A stretch of 61,701 nt of DNA from Pseudomonas sp. M47T1 (GTDB lineage: Bacteria > Pseudomonadota > Gammaproteobacteria > Pseudomonadales > Pseudomonadaceae), in the NCBI RefSeq assembly GCF_000263855.1, contig NZ_AJWX01000034.1, positions 1-61,701 of the forward strand. Direction: 5' to 3'. Below are positions 1 to 8,152 of this stretch, in pieces. The first letter of the stretch is position 1. Each line of letters opens with the position of its first letter. The notes under the pieces were generated by a model that was not told the DNA's origin, did not search any database, and saw only the letters and a program-made list of their open reading frames with translations. The translations under genes and the position numbers were made by a program.

Positions 1-99
1 TGAACGGGCTGCTTCGGTATGGCTGTAGCCTTGGTCGAGCACCAGGCACGCCGCCTCGCGCTTGAACTCAGGGGTAAAGGTACGACGTTGCTTGGTCAT
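1..99 (-). CDS. IS3-family transposase OrfA, N-terminal part (partial)
   Basis: The first 33 codons are visible on the minus strand from an ATG at 99; the product begins MTKQRRTFTPEFKREAA and then shows a helix-turn-helix-like stretch (LDQGYSHTEAARS). This is the conserved start of the small DNA-binding subunit of IS3-type transposases, which is normally joined to the DDE integrase OrfB by programmed frameshift. The rest lies beyond the left edge of the window. The start codon is 64 bases inside the element end, which is the usual arrangement. Confidence 0.7.
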   Translation of the reverse strand, partial: MTKQRRTFTPEFKREAACLVLDQGYSHTEAARS

Positions 100-163
100 C
101 AGACACCTCTCTGTGGCGAGCATTCTCGCCTAAATGGGTGTCCGGTTTCATTAGACCACTACA
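1..163 (-). mobile_element. IS3-family insertion sequence, one end only (truncated by window edge)
   Basis: Reading the minus strand from 163, the sequence starts TGTAGTGGTCTAATGAAACC, a typical IS3-family terminal inverted repeat beginning with TG, and is followed by the start of an orfA transposase gene. Only the terminal 163 bases are inside the window, so whether the element is intact cannot be judged. It marks the outer part of the accessory stretch that continues to about 4.7 kb. Confidence 0.75.
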
Positions 164-276
164 GGTAGATGGTTAGCCATACCAGAGGCCGTATGCATGG
201 GCAGGCATGCTGGCCCTAATGGATTTCCTCCTCACGTCCGCATGTTTCGCTTAATCGAGGTTCCCGCGTAGAAACC

Positions 277-325
277 TTGAACGACCGCAGCGATGATTGC
301 CGTACGATCCGTTGCAGTCGTTCAA
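277..325. repeat. Inverted repeat (13-bp arms) beyond the 3' end of the HEPN-like gene
   Basis: TTGAACGACCGCA at 277-289 is matched by the reverse complement at 313-325 with one mismatch and a 23-base loop. It lies 3' of the gene ending at 364 and may be a transcript-ending or protective hairpin, but no U-tract follows on the minus strand. The rest of 164-363 shows nothing else recognisable. Confidence 0.5.
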
Positions 326-363
326 AGTGTTGAAAAAACAAAGGCATTTAACTACGGTAATAC

Positions 364-1056
364 TTACTTGAATTTAAAGGTTTTAAGAGCTGAAGCGTAG
401 CTGTCGCGAAATCCTTTGGAAATAGGGGTGTCGGGGATGATTTCCAGCATTGCTGCTATTGCATTCACTACCGTAACCCTTGCCCAGTTCACAACCTTTT
501 CAGTATCAAGCATGTAAATCCACGAAGTGTGGTGGCTTTCGTCTTCAAGGACATTAAGTCGTTTAAGCTCGCTAAGAACCCACGGGTGTTCGGAGACATT
601 ACCGTCCGCATCCAGCTCGATTTCATCTGATTTCATGTGAACGAGTTTATTTCTTAGAGTTATTAATCGCTTCAAATTTTTGTAGTCTTCATCTTCTCCC
701 TTTTTCCAGTTTTTGTTCAAGCTCTTTATGACTGTCTCATACTTATCAATAAGTCGATCTTTCTCGATTCTATTTATCAAGTCTTCCAGTTCGCGCTCGC
801 TTGGCTGGAGGTACTCCATGTGGCCGTTAATGAAAAGTCCTCCCCCGGCGTATTTTGTTTGAGGATTCATGTTGAATAGTGTACTTGGGGACGAGTACGG
901 ACGCAGCTTGGCAACGGACTGGTAGTAGCTTTTTAGATCCTCAAGAAAAACCTCTGCAGCCATCGTGCACAATGCAACATGCACGGTGCCATCTAAATAT
1001 CCAATCTTTTCTGATTTTTCTAAAAAGATAATTCCATGAAATGGTAGGGACTTCAA
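364..1056 (-). CDS. Uncharacterised protein with a HEPN-like RNxxxH motif
   Basis: A 230-residue protein with no family I can name. It is mostly helical and highly charged, without a signal peptide or membrane segment. Residues 135-140 read RNKLVH, the RNxxxH pattern that forms the RNase site in many HEPN toxins and defence proteins; the motif follows a charged helix (EDYKNLKRLITL), as it usually does. The start is a TTG at 1056, eight bases after AAAGG; the next in-frame ATG is 31 codons further in. Codon use is A+T-rich compared with the core genes, suggesting recent transfer, and it lies in the same accessory stretch as a sirtuin and a reverse transcriptase. A role as a defence or toxin RNase is inference from one motif; a non-catalytic HEPN-like or Abi-like protein is equally possible. 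Confidence 0.6.
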   Translation of the reverse strand: MKSLPFHGIIFLEKSEKIGYLDGTVHVALCTMAAEVFLEDLKSYYQSVAKLRPYSSPSTLFNMNPQTKYAGGGLFINGHMEYLQPSERELEDLINRIEKDRLIDKYETVIKSLNKNWKKGEDEDYKNLKRLITLRNKLVHMKSDEIELDADGNVSEHPWVLSELKRLNVLEDESHHTSWIYMLDTEKVVNWARVTVVNAIAAMLEIIPDTPISKGFRDSYASALKTFKFK

Positions 1057-1432
1057 ATTATAATCCTTTATCTGATTTTTGATTTTTCATCGTATGAAGC
1101 ACACTTACATTTTACCATTCTCACGAAGCATACTGTGAACGAAGGCAAAACAATCGAATGTTTCAAGGGTCGAAATTGAGCCACGCCGGTTTTCCTTGAA
1201 ACGGTGCAGCAGAGGCTCTGCGCGTCGGTGGGGGAACGTTACCGTCGTCGCGGCGACTCCTTCGTGGTGTACATCTCCAGCGCAAACGGAGCGCGCCGGC
1301 CACGCGACGGGCCACAAGCGTGAGGATGAAAGCCCGCAGGGCCAAAACTTGGCGCAAGCCAGGGTTTGGTTCACGCCAGCCGTGCCCCTAAGGGGTCAAG
1401 CCCAAAACGGATCTACCGAAGTAGCCATCCAG
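1057..1432. other. Non-coding gap between HEPN-like and sirtuin genes
   Basis: Short open frames occur on both strands here but none has a convincing start or a recognisable product. The GC content jumps sharply at about 1180, which suggests a junction between pieces of different origin. No inverted repeat typical of an insertion sequence was found. Confidence 0.4.
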
Positions 1433-2203
1433 CTAAGAGACAGGATAGTCGCCAAAGGCTTCGCGAAGCAGGCTCTGCATCATCACCGAGGCAGGGCCTA
1501 CGAGAAAGTGCTCCTGACCGCTGATATCGAACCGCGCAGGATTAACGTGAGCAACGGTCGCCCCATGGCCCAGTGCACGTAGCGGTAGCTCAGCAGCTGG
1601 GTAAACAATCCCGGAAGTACCAATCGAGAGGAAGACATCGCATTCCTCTGCGGCTGCGAGACCTGCGTTCCATGCGCTTTCGGGCAGCATCTCGCCAAAC
1701 CATACAACTCCAGGCCTCACATACCCATTGCACGCACTGCATCTCAGCGGCTCAATCCGGCTCCCATACTCAGGCAAGGCGTCAGACGTGAGAGGTAGGG
1801 TATACGGCTGCCCACAATCGATGCACCGAGGCGAATGCAGGCTGCCATGTAGATGAATCACATCCTGGCTGCCAGCGCGCTCGTGAAGGTCATCAACATT
1901 TTGAGTGATCACCGTTAGATTGGGCACATGCCTGGCGAGCTCGGCGATAGCGAGATGCGCTCCATTCGGCTTCGCCTGCCCAACCTTCTGCCGACGCCAC
2001 TCGTACCACCCCCAACACAAGGCAGGATCGGCTCTGAATGCTTCGCAGGTGGCGAGTTGAGCAGGATCGAAGCGCTCCCATAGTCCCGTCAATGCGTCTC
2101 TGAAAGTCGGGATGCCGCTCTCAGCTGATGCACCAGCGCCTGTGAAGACAACAACGTGCTGAGCTGTCCTTAATTGTTGAGCCAGGGCATTGGTGGCGGT
2201 CAT
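1433..2203 (-). CDS. cobB: NAD-dependent protein deacylase of the sirtuin family (CobB/Sir2 type)
   Basis: A 256-residue class III sirtuin, the usual size for a bacterial single-domain enzyme. It removes acyl groups from lysines while consuming NAD, giving nicotinamide and O-acyl-ADP-ribose. Seen in order: the NAD-binding GAGASAESGIPTFRD (22-36), a YxxR pair (Tyr67, Arg70) that in CobB and Sirt5 selects succinyl- and malonyl-lysine, the TQNVDDLHERAG block (100-111), the catalytic His119 in HLHGS, and a zinc site (CIDC at 127-130 and CSAC later). The ATG at 2203 is chosen because AAAGGA precedes it by six bases, whereas it abuts the upstream ATG at 2209. It is GC-rich, unlike its A+T-rich neighbours, and lacks the extra domains of defence sirtuins such as ThsA or DSR, so it is probably metabolic. 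Confidence 0.88.
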   Translation of the reverse strand: MTATNALAQQLRTAQHVVVFTGAGASAESGIPTFRDALTGLWERFDPAQLATCEAFRADPALCWGWYEWRRQKVGQAKPNGAHLAIAELARHVPNLTVITQNVDDLHERAGSQDVIHLHGSLHSPRCIDCGQPYTLPLTSDALPEYGSRIEPLRCSACNGYVRPGVVWFGEMLPESAWNAGLAAAEECDVFLSIGTSGIVYPAAELPLRALGHGATVAHVNPARFDISGQEHFLVGPASVMMQSLLREAFGDYPVS

Positions 2204-2493
2204 GAGCATTCCTTTGGGGGGGGCGATATCAATTGAGGCGTTGGCGTTTTAGTGCTGGATTGGTTGCAAAGGATTGTGGATCAAAAACTACTAAATCCTA
2301 ATCAATGGGCGTTCAGCCTGTCTCTTGAATACTGGTCACGTCGGGTGAATTTTTCGGACAGATCTGCAACGTCCTGCCAGACTCGGCAAGGGGGGGCGCT
2401 GCTCACATTAGGCAGGAGGCTTGAGGGTGAAGGTTTCTTCAGGCCAAGGGGGGCACGACAGGCGTACCCCTGATTGGTGAGAAAAGCCGCCGG

Positions 2494-4140
2494 TCAATAC
2501 TTTCCGTCCAAGTAATCCTGGAATCCTACCGGCGATTCATTTTTTTCTCTAAATGGGTTCGAATAATAGAAGCAGTAGTCTTCAGCCTTGGAAGCTTTCT
2601 TTGGTGGGTTGATGAACTGGACGTCATGCTTTTTCAGGATTTCGAATGTGGGATCGTCCGCGTAGGGGTTCTCTATCTTTTCTTGGAGGAAAAGCTGATA
2701 AAGCAGAATCCAATTTTGATCAAGTTCGTACAGGGTGCAGTTTTCAATCACCTGCCGGGCATGCGCAACAACAGCATCTGTAGCAGGCTCGAAGATGCTA
2801 AGCAGAGCAATCGCTGTTGCATCACCTGTCTGAATAACCAATTCTACGTTTCCATCGGTTGGGTGAGAGCTTAGCTGGTTCAGGTAATATAGCGCCCAGC
2901 ACATGCCGTCCGAACGGCGGTGTATGGCATTGGTTTTCAGGATTTCATTGAGTTTTGCAATGACGGTTTCTTTTTTGTAGTAGTCCGAGGTGGCGTCAAT
3001 CTTTTCAAGAAGAGGCAGAAGTATTGGGTAGTGCCAGCTTAGGCTGAGAATGTATTGAAATACTGTGGCGGCTGTATCACCCTGAGCTCTATGGCAGATT
3101 AGGCCTGCCGCTAGCTTCAATACGCTGCCATCAGGCACCTCCTTGTTCAAATGTACGGCATAGTCAAGGAAGTTGATTGCCTCATGAGTGAAGAGGGTCA
3201 AGGCGCCGTTGGAGTCTGTTCTCCATGGGGTGGCGTTAGCTAATTTGGTAACCCAAGAGTCCACCAGTGGTTCAGGTAGCTCAGTTACTTTTGTTTTGCT
3301 GAGATTTAGCGTTAAACGATATCGAGATAGGGCGATACTCAAAGCACGAATGAATTCTTGAGCCTGAATATGCGTCTCGCAATAGGCCGTATAATCGTCT
3401 ATGTAACGTACAAAGCGAAATTTCCCTGCAAGCTCCCTGTCTACCGCAGCCAGAACTATTTCCACCGCAATGCTTGAGGAGCTAGGGCCTACAGGTAGGC
3501 CGGAAGTCTCGTTGCGTTTTGCATTGCGCAGCGTTATGTCGAGGGTCGAACTCCAGTGCTTTTCTCCACGTTCTTGCAGCCGCTCTTTGGCTTTTTCATA
3601 ACCTTGAACAGCCCATTCTAGAGAGTGCGTATAGATAGAGCCAAAACAATTTGCCACGTCAGCATGAGCCCGAAAGCTTGCACCAAAACTAATTTCCAAG
3701 GTGTTTTTGGTTTTGGTTTCATGGTCTTCATAATTCATGATGAACATGCGACCATCATTGTGCTGTTCGGCAGTGATGACGCTGTTATCATCTTTCATTG
3801 ATTCGAGTATTTCTACTCTGTTTTTCTTCAGATTTGAATATACTCTGGCATAGGCGCGGGGGTGTATTAGGCTGAGCACCCGAGGAACATTGTTGAATCG
3901 CGTAGCCTTGTATTCCACAAGGTCGAACCAATATTTTTTACGCTCTTGACTTGGGTTTATGGTTGCTAGTTCATCAGCGATTTCTGGCGTGAACCTACTT
4001 GTTGAGAAGCATGGGGGTAATTCGGTTGCGGAGTCCTTTTGGTTTGGGAAGTAATTCCAGCGTGTCAAGGCTTCTAGGAAATGTCTTTCCTCATCGTGAA
4101 ATACGGCAATATTTGATACCGGATGAGTGAATTCTTTCAC
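2494..4140 (-). CDS. Stand-alone reverse transcriptase of the defence-associated (DRT/UG) group
   Basis: A 548-residue protein with reverse transcriptase motifs in its first half: motif A as ADVANCFGSIYTHSLEWA with the catalytic Asp at 161, motif B as SGLPVGPSSSS (about 213-223), and motif C as RYIDDY with catalytic Asp248 and Asp249. No endonuclease, maturase or integrase domain follows. The C-terminal half is about 270 residues of helix-rich sequence, like the helical-repeat tails of Abi/UG reverse transcriptases. The SIYTHS after motif A is seen in phage-defence DRT proteins; I cannot assign the subtype (single-gene DRT4-like is one option). A GTG at 4140, ten bases after AGGAG, is preferred over a TTG at 4173 with no ribosome site. 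A+T-rich coding and its position in an accessory stretch support acquisition by transfer. Confidence 0.8.
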   Translation of the reverse strand: MKEFTHPVSNIAVFHDEERHFLEALTRWNYFPNQKDSATELPPCFSTSRFTPEIADELATINPSQERKKYWFDLVEYKATRFNNVPRVLSLIHPRAYARVYSNLKKNRVEILESMKDDNSVITAEQHNDGRMFIMNYEDHETKTKNTLEISFGASFRAHADVANCFGSIYTHSLEWAVQGYEKAKERLQERGEKHWSSTLDITLRNAKRNETSGLPVGPSSSSIAVEIVLAAVDRELAGKFRFVRYIDDYTAYCETHIQAQEFIRALSIALSRYRLTLNLSKTKVTELPEPLVDSWVTKLANATPWRTDSNGALTLFTHEAINFLDYAVHLNKEVPDGSVLKLAAGLICHRAQGDTAATVFQYILSLSWHYPILLPLLEKIDATSDYYKKETVIAKLNEILKTNAIHRRSDGMCWALYYLNQLSSHPTDGNVELVIQTGDATAIALLSIFEPATDAVVAHARQVIENCTLYELDQNWILLYQLFLQEKIENPYADDPTFEILKKHDVQFINPPKKASKAEDYCFYYSNPFREKNESPVGFQDYLDGKY

Positions 4141-4778
4141 GGAATTATGACTCCTAGGATGCTTGCTCGGCAATCAATGCGAAGGATGCGCCAAGACTTA
4201 GTAGTTGGCTGAAATTGAAAAACATCCGTGCGCAGGGTTGAGATGGTGGCTCAAGCTTGCCGAGTTGTCGACCTAGTTTGCGATGAGGTGAGAAAGCTCA
4301 AGCAGCCTAACCCACAGCGGAGGCTGTCGTGTGACGAAGTATTTAGGGCTCGATGAATGGGGAGGTCTTAGTTTGTTTTTGAGCACATTCCTGCGTTGAG
4401 TAAGATGCAGGCTTAGTGGGTGGGTAACGGTGCGCCTCGAAGCTCATTTCTCAGCGTTATTGGAATGTCGGAATTGTTCTATCCCATGGCTACCAAGAGG
4501 GCGTGTCAATCCTGTTACTGCCTTCGCAGGCAGTCACCCTGGTACGAGTGTCAATCAAGCGGCATTCCCGTCTATTCACTGTCAATCAAGTGCTTACAGA
4601 TTGACGGTCAACCAGTGTCACGGGTATTTCTCGGAAAGTGCCTATATTATTGGCTATGGAGCCTGTCAATCTCCAGAGCACTCACGTGGTGCCAAGCACT
4701 ACTGGCCGGATGACCCGTTGATCGCCGAGCCCACCGCGCGCATCAAACCGCGCAAATAGCCAGCTCCCGCAAGTGCAA
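4141..4778. other. Non-coding boundary region between accessory stretch and core genes
   Basis: About 640 bases with no convincing gene. It contains the promoter side of the reverse transcriptase gene and, at 4504-4681, repeated TGTCAATC motifs (separate entry). Reverse transcriptase defence loci often carry an adjacent structured RNA, so this gap and the one at 2204-2493 are the places where one could lie; no defined fold was identified by eye. Confidence 0.5.
4504..4681. repeat. Cluster of TGTCAATC motifs at the accessory/core boundary
   Basis: TGTCAATC occurs at 4504-4511, 4549-4556, 4580-4587 and 4674-4681, and GATTGAC (its partial reverse complement) at 4599-4605. Five copies in under 180 bases is far more than chance. 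Spacing is irregular (45, 31, about 20 and 75 bases), which excludes a CRISPR array but fits multiple binding sites for a protein, as in the ends of Tn7-, Tn5053- and Mu-type transposons. The orientation points toward the core genes rather than the accessory ones, so a simple transposon-end reading is not secure. Confidence 0.5.
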
Positions 4779-5867
4779 TCAACGACTCGGCGGCGGCAAC
4801 ATCAACCGCGCCGTCAGCGGCATATGGTCCGAAATCTCCTCGGTATCATCCTGCCGCACGCGCGCCTCAATGCGCTTGAGCTTGGGGCTGTGAAACAGGT
4901 AGTCCAGGGTGCGGTCAGGCGCCGGTATTGCCGGGTCGTTGGGGTAGTGAGTGAACCAGTCGCTGCGGTCTTCGCCGCTGGCTTCGCGGTTGTCCGGGAT
5001 CATCGGGTAGCGATCCCACAGCAGGTGCAGGCTGCTGTCGGCCGGGTAGGCCGGGCGCTGGCTGGCGGCCAGGCGCACGGCCTGGCCCAGGGGCAGGGCG
5101 TTGAAGTCGCCGCCCAGCAGCCAGGGCGTGCCATGGCTTTCCATGCGGTCGACGCGCTTGAGGATCGCCTGCATCTGGCGCACTTGCGTGTCCTCACCGG
5201 GCACGTAATCATCCAGATGCGTGTTGAGCACGGCCAGTTGCCCGCCACCCTGAATCGGCAGGTAGCTGGTCAGCAGCGCGCGATGCGGCCTGAATGGCGC
5301 CGTCAGCCAATGGCCTTCGGGCTGGGGTAGTTGCTGGCGCTCGGCTTGCACGATCTGGAAGCGGCTCAAGGTCGCCAGCTTGCGCCCGACGCTGCCGAGG
5401 ATATGCGGGTTGGGAATAAAGTCGGCTTTCCAGTCGAAGGCATCCACACTGCACGGGTACAAGTCGACGATCCGCGCGCGCAGCAACGACAGCTGGTCCT
5501 GGTAGTCACTGGCCTTGGCGCCGTCGTCGAGTTCCTGAAACAGCAACAGGTCGGGCTGTTCATCGCGGATGACCCGTGTCACTTCGTCCAGGTTGTAGGC
5601 CAGGTCTTCGGCGCTGGCGCGGTCGTCCGGGCCGCTGCCATCGGGCACGTCGTACCAGAACACGTACTGCTTGCCGGCCAGGTGCTGGACGTTCCAGGTC
5701 ATCACCTTAAGCGCCTGGCCCGGCACCAGTTGCGGCGCGGCCCCGCGGCACAGCTGGCCTAGCTTTTCCCGTGGCAGCGGGTGCCAGGTCAAGGTGTACA
5801 CCAGCAGGGCCAACAGCAGCGCCAGGGCCACCAGTACCAGCAGGGTATTGCGCTGTAGTCGCGTCAT
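4779..5867 (-). CDS. Membrane-anchored endonuclease/exonuclease/phosphatase (EEP) family protein
   Basis: A 362-residue protein with one N-terminal membrane segment (residues about 8-26, leucine/valine-rich) and an EEP fold outside the membrane. Metal and catalytic residues of the family are present: Asn in KVMTWNVQHL, Glu in LLFQELDDG, the GGDFNALPLG block, and the terminal SDHMPL. Families with this fold hydrolyse phosphodiesters in DNA, RNA, lipids or inositol phosphates; the substrate cannot be told. It is the first gene of the core region after the accessory stretch and is transcribed toward it. It starts at an ATG directly before the membrane segment. Confidence 0.8.
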   Translation of the reverse strand: MTRLQRNTLLVLVALALLLALLVYTLTWHPLPREKLGQLCRGAAPQLVPGQALKVMTWNVQHLAGKQYVFWYDVPDGSGPDDRASAEDLAYNLDEVTRVIRDEQPDLLLFQELDDGAKASDYQDQLSLLRARIVDLYPCSVDAFDWKADFIPNPHILGSVGRKLATLSRFQIVQAERQQLPQPEGHWLTAPFRPHRALLTSYLPIQGGGQLAVLNTHLDDYVPGEDTQVRQMQAILKRVDRMESHGTPWLLGGDFNALPLGQAVRLAASQRPAYPADSSLHLLWDRYPMIPDNREASGEDRSDWFTHYPNDPAIPAPDRTLDYLFHSPKLKRIEARVRQDDTEEISDHMPLTARLMLPPPSR

Positions 5868-5931
5868 GGGCTCGGCTTATGGCTCGGCAATATCACCCGA
5901 GCATAACCGAGCCTGCGGCCCGGCCCAAGCC

Positions 5932-6606
5932 TCATGCCGGGTCAACGTTTTCCATGCGCAGCATGAACAGGCGGTACACCACCACGCTGGTGAACAACTG
6001 CAGGAAGCCGTTGATGCTGTCGAGCATCAGCGCCTGCCAGTTGCTGGGGTCTGGCCATATGGCATTGCTGGCGATGTCGATGGCCCACAATGGCACCAAG
6101 GCGCCAAACACGCAGGTCATGATGCGCAGGAAATGCCCCTGGGTCAGCTGGAAGCTGTCGCGCATGGCGGCCATGGGCGTTAGCCCACGCAGCACCAGCA
6201 GGTATTCGGCGAACACCAGCTTGACCATCACGTACAGCCCCGGCAGCACGAACAGCGAAATACCCAGCATGATCAAGAGGGTGCTGCTGGCGGCCAGCAG
6301 GGCGAAATACGGCCACATGCGCAGGGTCACGGCCAACAGGTTGCGCTTGAGTGGTTGCAGGCCCTTGCTGCGGGCGTCCAGAAACAGAATCAGCGCGCCG
6401 GCGTACAGCGGGTAGAACAGCAGGCCAACACTGATGTCATACAAAGGAGAGGCATCTGGCCCCACGGTGTGTTGCACCATTTGCGTGGCCAGTGCTTCCA
6501 GCACCACCAATGGCAGGCACAGCTGGGCAATGGCCGCCAGGTTGCGGCGGAAGAAATACAGGGAGTCGCGCAGTACACTCAAGGGGTTCATCAGTCGGTA
6601 TCGCAT
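5932..6606 (-). CDS. YciC-like polytopic inner-membrane protein
   Basis: A 224-residue protein with about five or six hydrophobic segments and the start MNPLSVLRDSLYFFRRN typical of the YciC/UPF0259 family of inner-membrane proteins of unknown function. A cytoplasmic stretch FAEYLLVLRGLTPMAAMRDSF resembles the family's conserved loop. No strong ribosome site precedes the ATG at 6606, and the ATG at 6591 is an alternative. It is 64 bases upstream of the EEP gene on the same strand, so the two are probably co-transcribed. Confidence 0.7.
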   Translation of the reverse strand: MRYRLMNPLSVLRDSLYFFRRNLAAIAQLCLPLVVLEALATQMVQHTVGPDASPLYDISVGLLFYPLYAGALILFLDARSKGLQPLKRNLLAVTLRMWPYFALLAASSTLLIMLGISLFVLPGLYVMVKLVFAEYLLVLRGLTPMAAMRDSFQLTQGHFLRIMTCVFGALVPLWAIDIASNAIWPDPSNWQALMLDSINGFLQLFTSVVVYRLFMLRMENVDPA

Positions 6607-6791
6607 ATGGAAAAGCAGGCCGACACTTTAGCCCAAGCGCCGAGCCGCTCCAACCGTGACGGGGGCGGGCTGCCTGAAGGAAGTTTCATCGAGTGCAGCC
6701 ATTGAAACCGTTACGCAGGTGCCCCATTTTGTACACAGGCCGCCCATACCGGGCCGGGCCGAATTTTTACCGGCAATCTAACGAGGTCGCC

Positions 6792-7529
6792 ATGAACAGC
6801 GAAGAGCAAACCCTGATCGATGGTCTGTTTACCCGGCTCAAGCAAGCCGAAACGGGAGCAGCACCACGCGACGCCCAGGCGTTCGAGCGGATCAAGGAAC
6901 ATGTGGCCGCGCAACCGGCAGTCCCTTATTACATGGCCCAGGCCATCCTGGTACAGGAAGCGGCCCTCAAGCGCATGGACGAGCAGGTCAAGAAACTGCA
7001 GGCCGACCTGGCTCAAGCCCAGGCCCAGGCAGCGGCCGCCAGCCAGCAGCCCAGCGGCGGTGGTGGTTTCCTGTCGAGCATCTTTGGTGGCGGTTCGCGT
7101 TCCGAACCGGCCCAGGCCCCGGCACCGCAGTCTTCCGGTGGCTGGCGCGAGCCTGGCAATCAATACCAGCAACCACCGCAGCAGCAGCCGCAGTACGCGC
7201 CACCACCACCGCCTCAACAGGCAGCGGCCCCGGCCGGTGGCGGCTTCATGCGTGGTGCGTTGCAAACCGCAGCCGGTGTGGCCGGTGGCGTAATGCTGGC
7301 CGAAGGCATCAGCAGCCTGTTCCACCACAACAACCAGCCTCAGGAAATCGTCGAGGTGCTGCAAGAGCCCGCACCGATCCAGGACCAGGGCGGTTGGGGC
7401 AACGAACCCGAGCGTTTTGCCAATAATGATTCGTGGGGCAACAACAACGACAGCGGTGGTTTTGCCGACACCGACTTCAACGACGACAGCGGCGGCAGCT
7501 TTTTCGACGACGACGACACCTTCGTCTGA
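6792..7529 (+). CDS. DUF2076 family protein, possible periplasmic ligand-binding or coat-like protein
   Basis: A 245-residue DUF2076 protein. Residues 1-90 are helical and charged with a coiled-coil-like stretch (LKRMDEQVKKLQADLAQAQAQ). The middle is low-complexity, rich in Gln, Pro and Gly, with a conserved GGFLSSIFGGGSR block. A glycine-rich hydrophobic helix (FMRGALQTAAGVAGGVMLAEGISSLF, about 155-180) is followed by an acidic Asp/Asn/Gly tail ending FFDDDDTFV. Function is not established for the family. The ATG at 6792 follows a good start context; an upstream extension to 6693 is not supported. A clear terminator follows. Confidence 0.8.
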   Translation: MNSEEQTLIDGLFTRLKQAETGAAPRDAQAFERIKEHVAAQPAVPYYMAQAILVQEAALKRMDEQVKKLQADLAQAQAQAAAASQQPSGGGGFLSSIFGGGSRSEPAQAPAPQSSGGWREPGNQYQQPPQQQPQYAPPPPPQQAAAPAGGGFMRGALQTAAGVAGGVMLAEGISSLFHHNNQPQEIVEVLQEPAPIQDQGGWGNEPERFANNDSWGNNNDSGGFADTDFNDDSGGSFFDDDDTFV

Positions 7530-7540
7530 CCCTCTCGGTA

Positions 7541-7570
7541 AACGGCCCGCCACCTGCGGCGGGTCGTTTT
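7541..7570 (+). terminator. Rho-independent terminator after the DUF2076 gene
   Basis: An inverted repeat (CGGCCCGCC ... GGCGGGTCG) closes over a short loop and is followed by TTTT, eleven bases after the stop codon of the DUF2076 gene. Confidence 0.75.
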
Positions 7571-7657
7571 CGCCAGACAATTCCCAGCACCCGCGTTGCA
7601 ACTGGCATACTGACGGCCTGATCAAGGTCGAGCGCTCCGGCGCCACGAGGATGTGCG

Positions 7658-8137
7658 GTGAAAAGAATCGCGGTGTTCGCCGATGTACAAAACCTCTATT
7701 ACACCGTTCGTCAGGCGTATGGCTGTCATTTCAACTATGCGGCCCTGTGGGCTGACATCAGCCAGCGCGGCCAGATCGTCGAGGCGTATGCCTATGCCAT
7801 CGACCGCGGCGACAGCAAGCAGCAACAGTTCCAGCAGATCCTGCGCAACCTGGGGTTCACGGTAAAGCTCAAGCCGTATATCCAGCGCAGTGACGGTTCG
7901 GCCAAGGGCGACTGGGACGTGGGCATCACCATCGATATCATGGACGTGGCCGACCGCGTCGACGAAGTGGTACTGGCCTCCGGCGATGGCGACTTCGACA
8001 TGCTGCTCGAACGCATCATCCACAAGCACGGCGTGCAGGCAGTGGCCTACGGCGTGCCCGGGCTGACCGCCAATTCACTGATCCGCGCCGCCAGCCGCTA
8101 CGTGCCCATCGAAGGCGCGTTGTTGCTCAAGAACTGA
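7658..8137 (+). CDS. NYN-domain (PIN-like) putative ribonuclease of the LabA/DUF88 family
   Basis: A 159-residue single-domain protein. The PIN-like acidic site is visible: Asp in FADVQNLYYTVR (residue about 9), Asp residues in KGDWDVGITIDIMD, and the SGDGDFDMLL motif of NYN nucleases. The family cleaves RNA with a metal ion; its bacterial targets are mostly unknown. It sits 15 bases before a DEDD exonuclease on the same strand, so the two nucleases are likely co-expressed. No signal peptide. Confidence 0.82.
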   Translation: MKRIAVFADVQNLYYTVRQAYGCHFNYAALWADISQRGQIVEAYAYAIDRGDSKQQQFQQILRNLGFTVKLKPYIQRSDGSAKGDWDVGITIDIMDVADRVDEVVLASGDGDFDMLLERIIHKHGVQAVAYGVPGLTANSLIRAASRYVPIEGALLLKN

Positions 8138-8152
8138 ACCCCTGGAGTTGTT

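Noticed and set aside
1105..1374. Open frame of 89 codons on the minus strand between the HEPN-like and sirtuin genes
   Set aside because: No ribosome site, unusual Cys/Trp/Ser composition, and the product looks like an out-of-frame reading of GC-rich DNA.
1433..2203. Sirtuin as part of a Thoeris- or DSR-type defence system
   Set aside because: It has the short CobB layout with YxxR and zinc cysteines and no SLOG, TIR or other effector domain.
2252..2473. 73-codon frame on the plus strand between sirtuin and reverse transcriptase
   Set aside because: No start context and no recognisable domain; the composition is unlike a real small protein. Kept as a possible place for a non-coding RNA.
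4504..4681. CRISPR array
   Set aside because: The repeated unit is only eight bases, spacing is irregular and one copy is inverted.
4420..4759. Two overlapping frames upstream of the EEP gene
   Set aside because: They are built around the TGTCAATC repeats and have no convincing starts.
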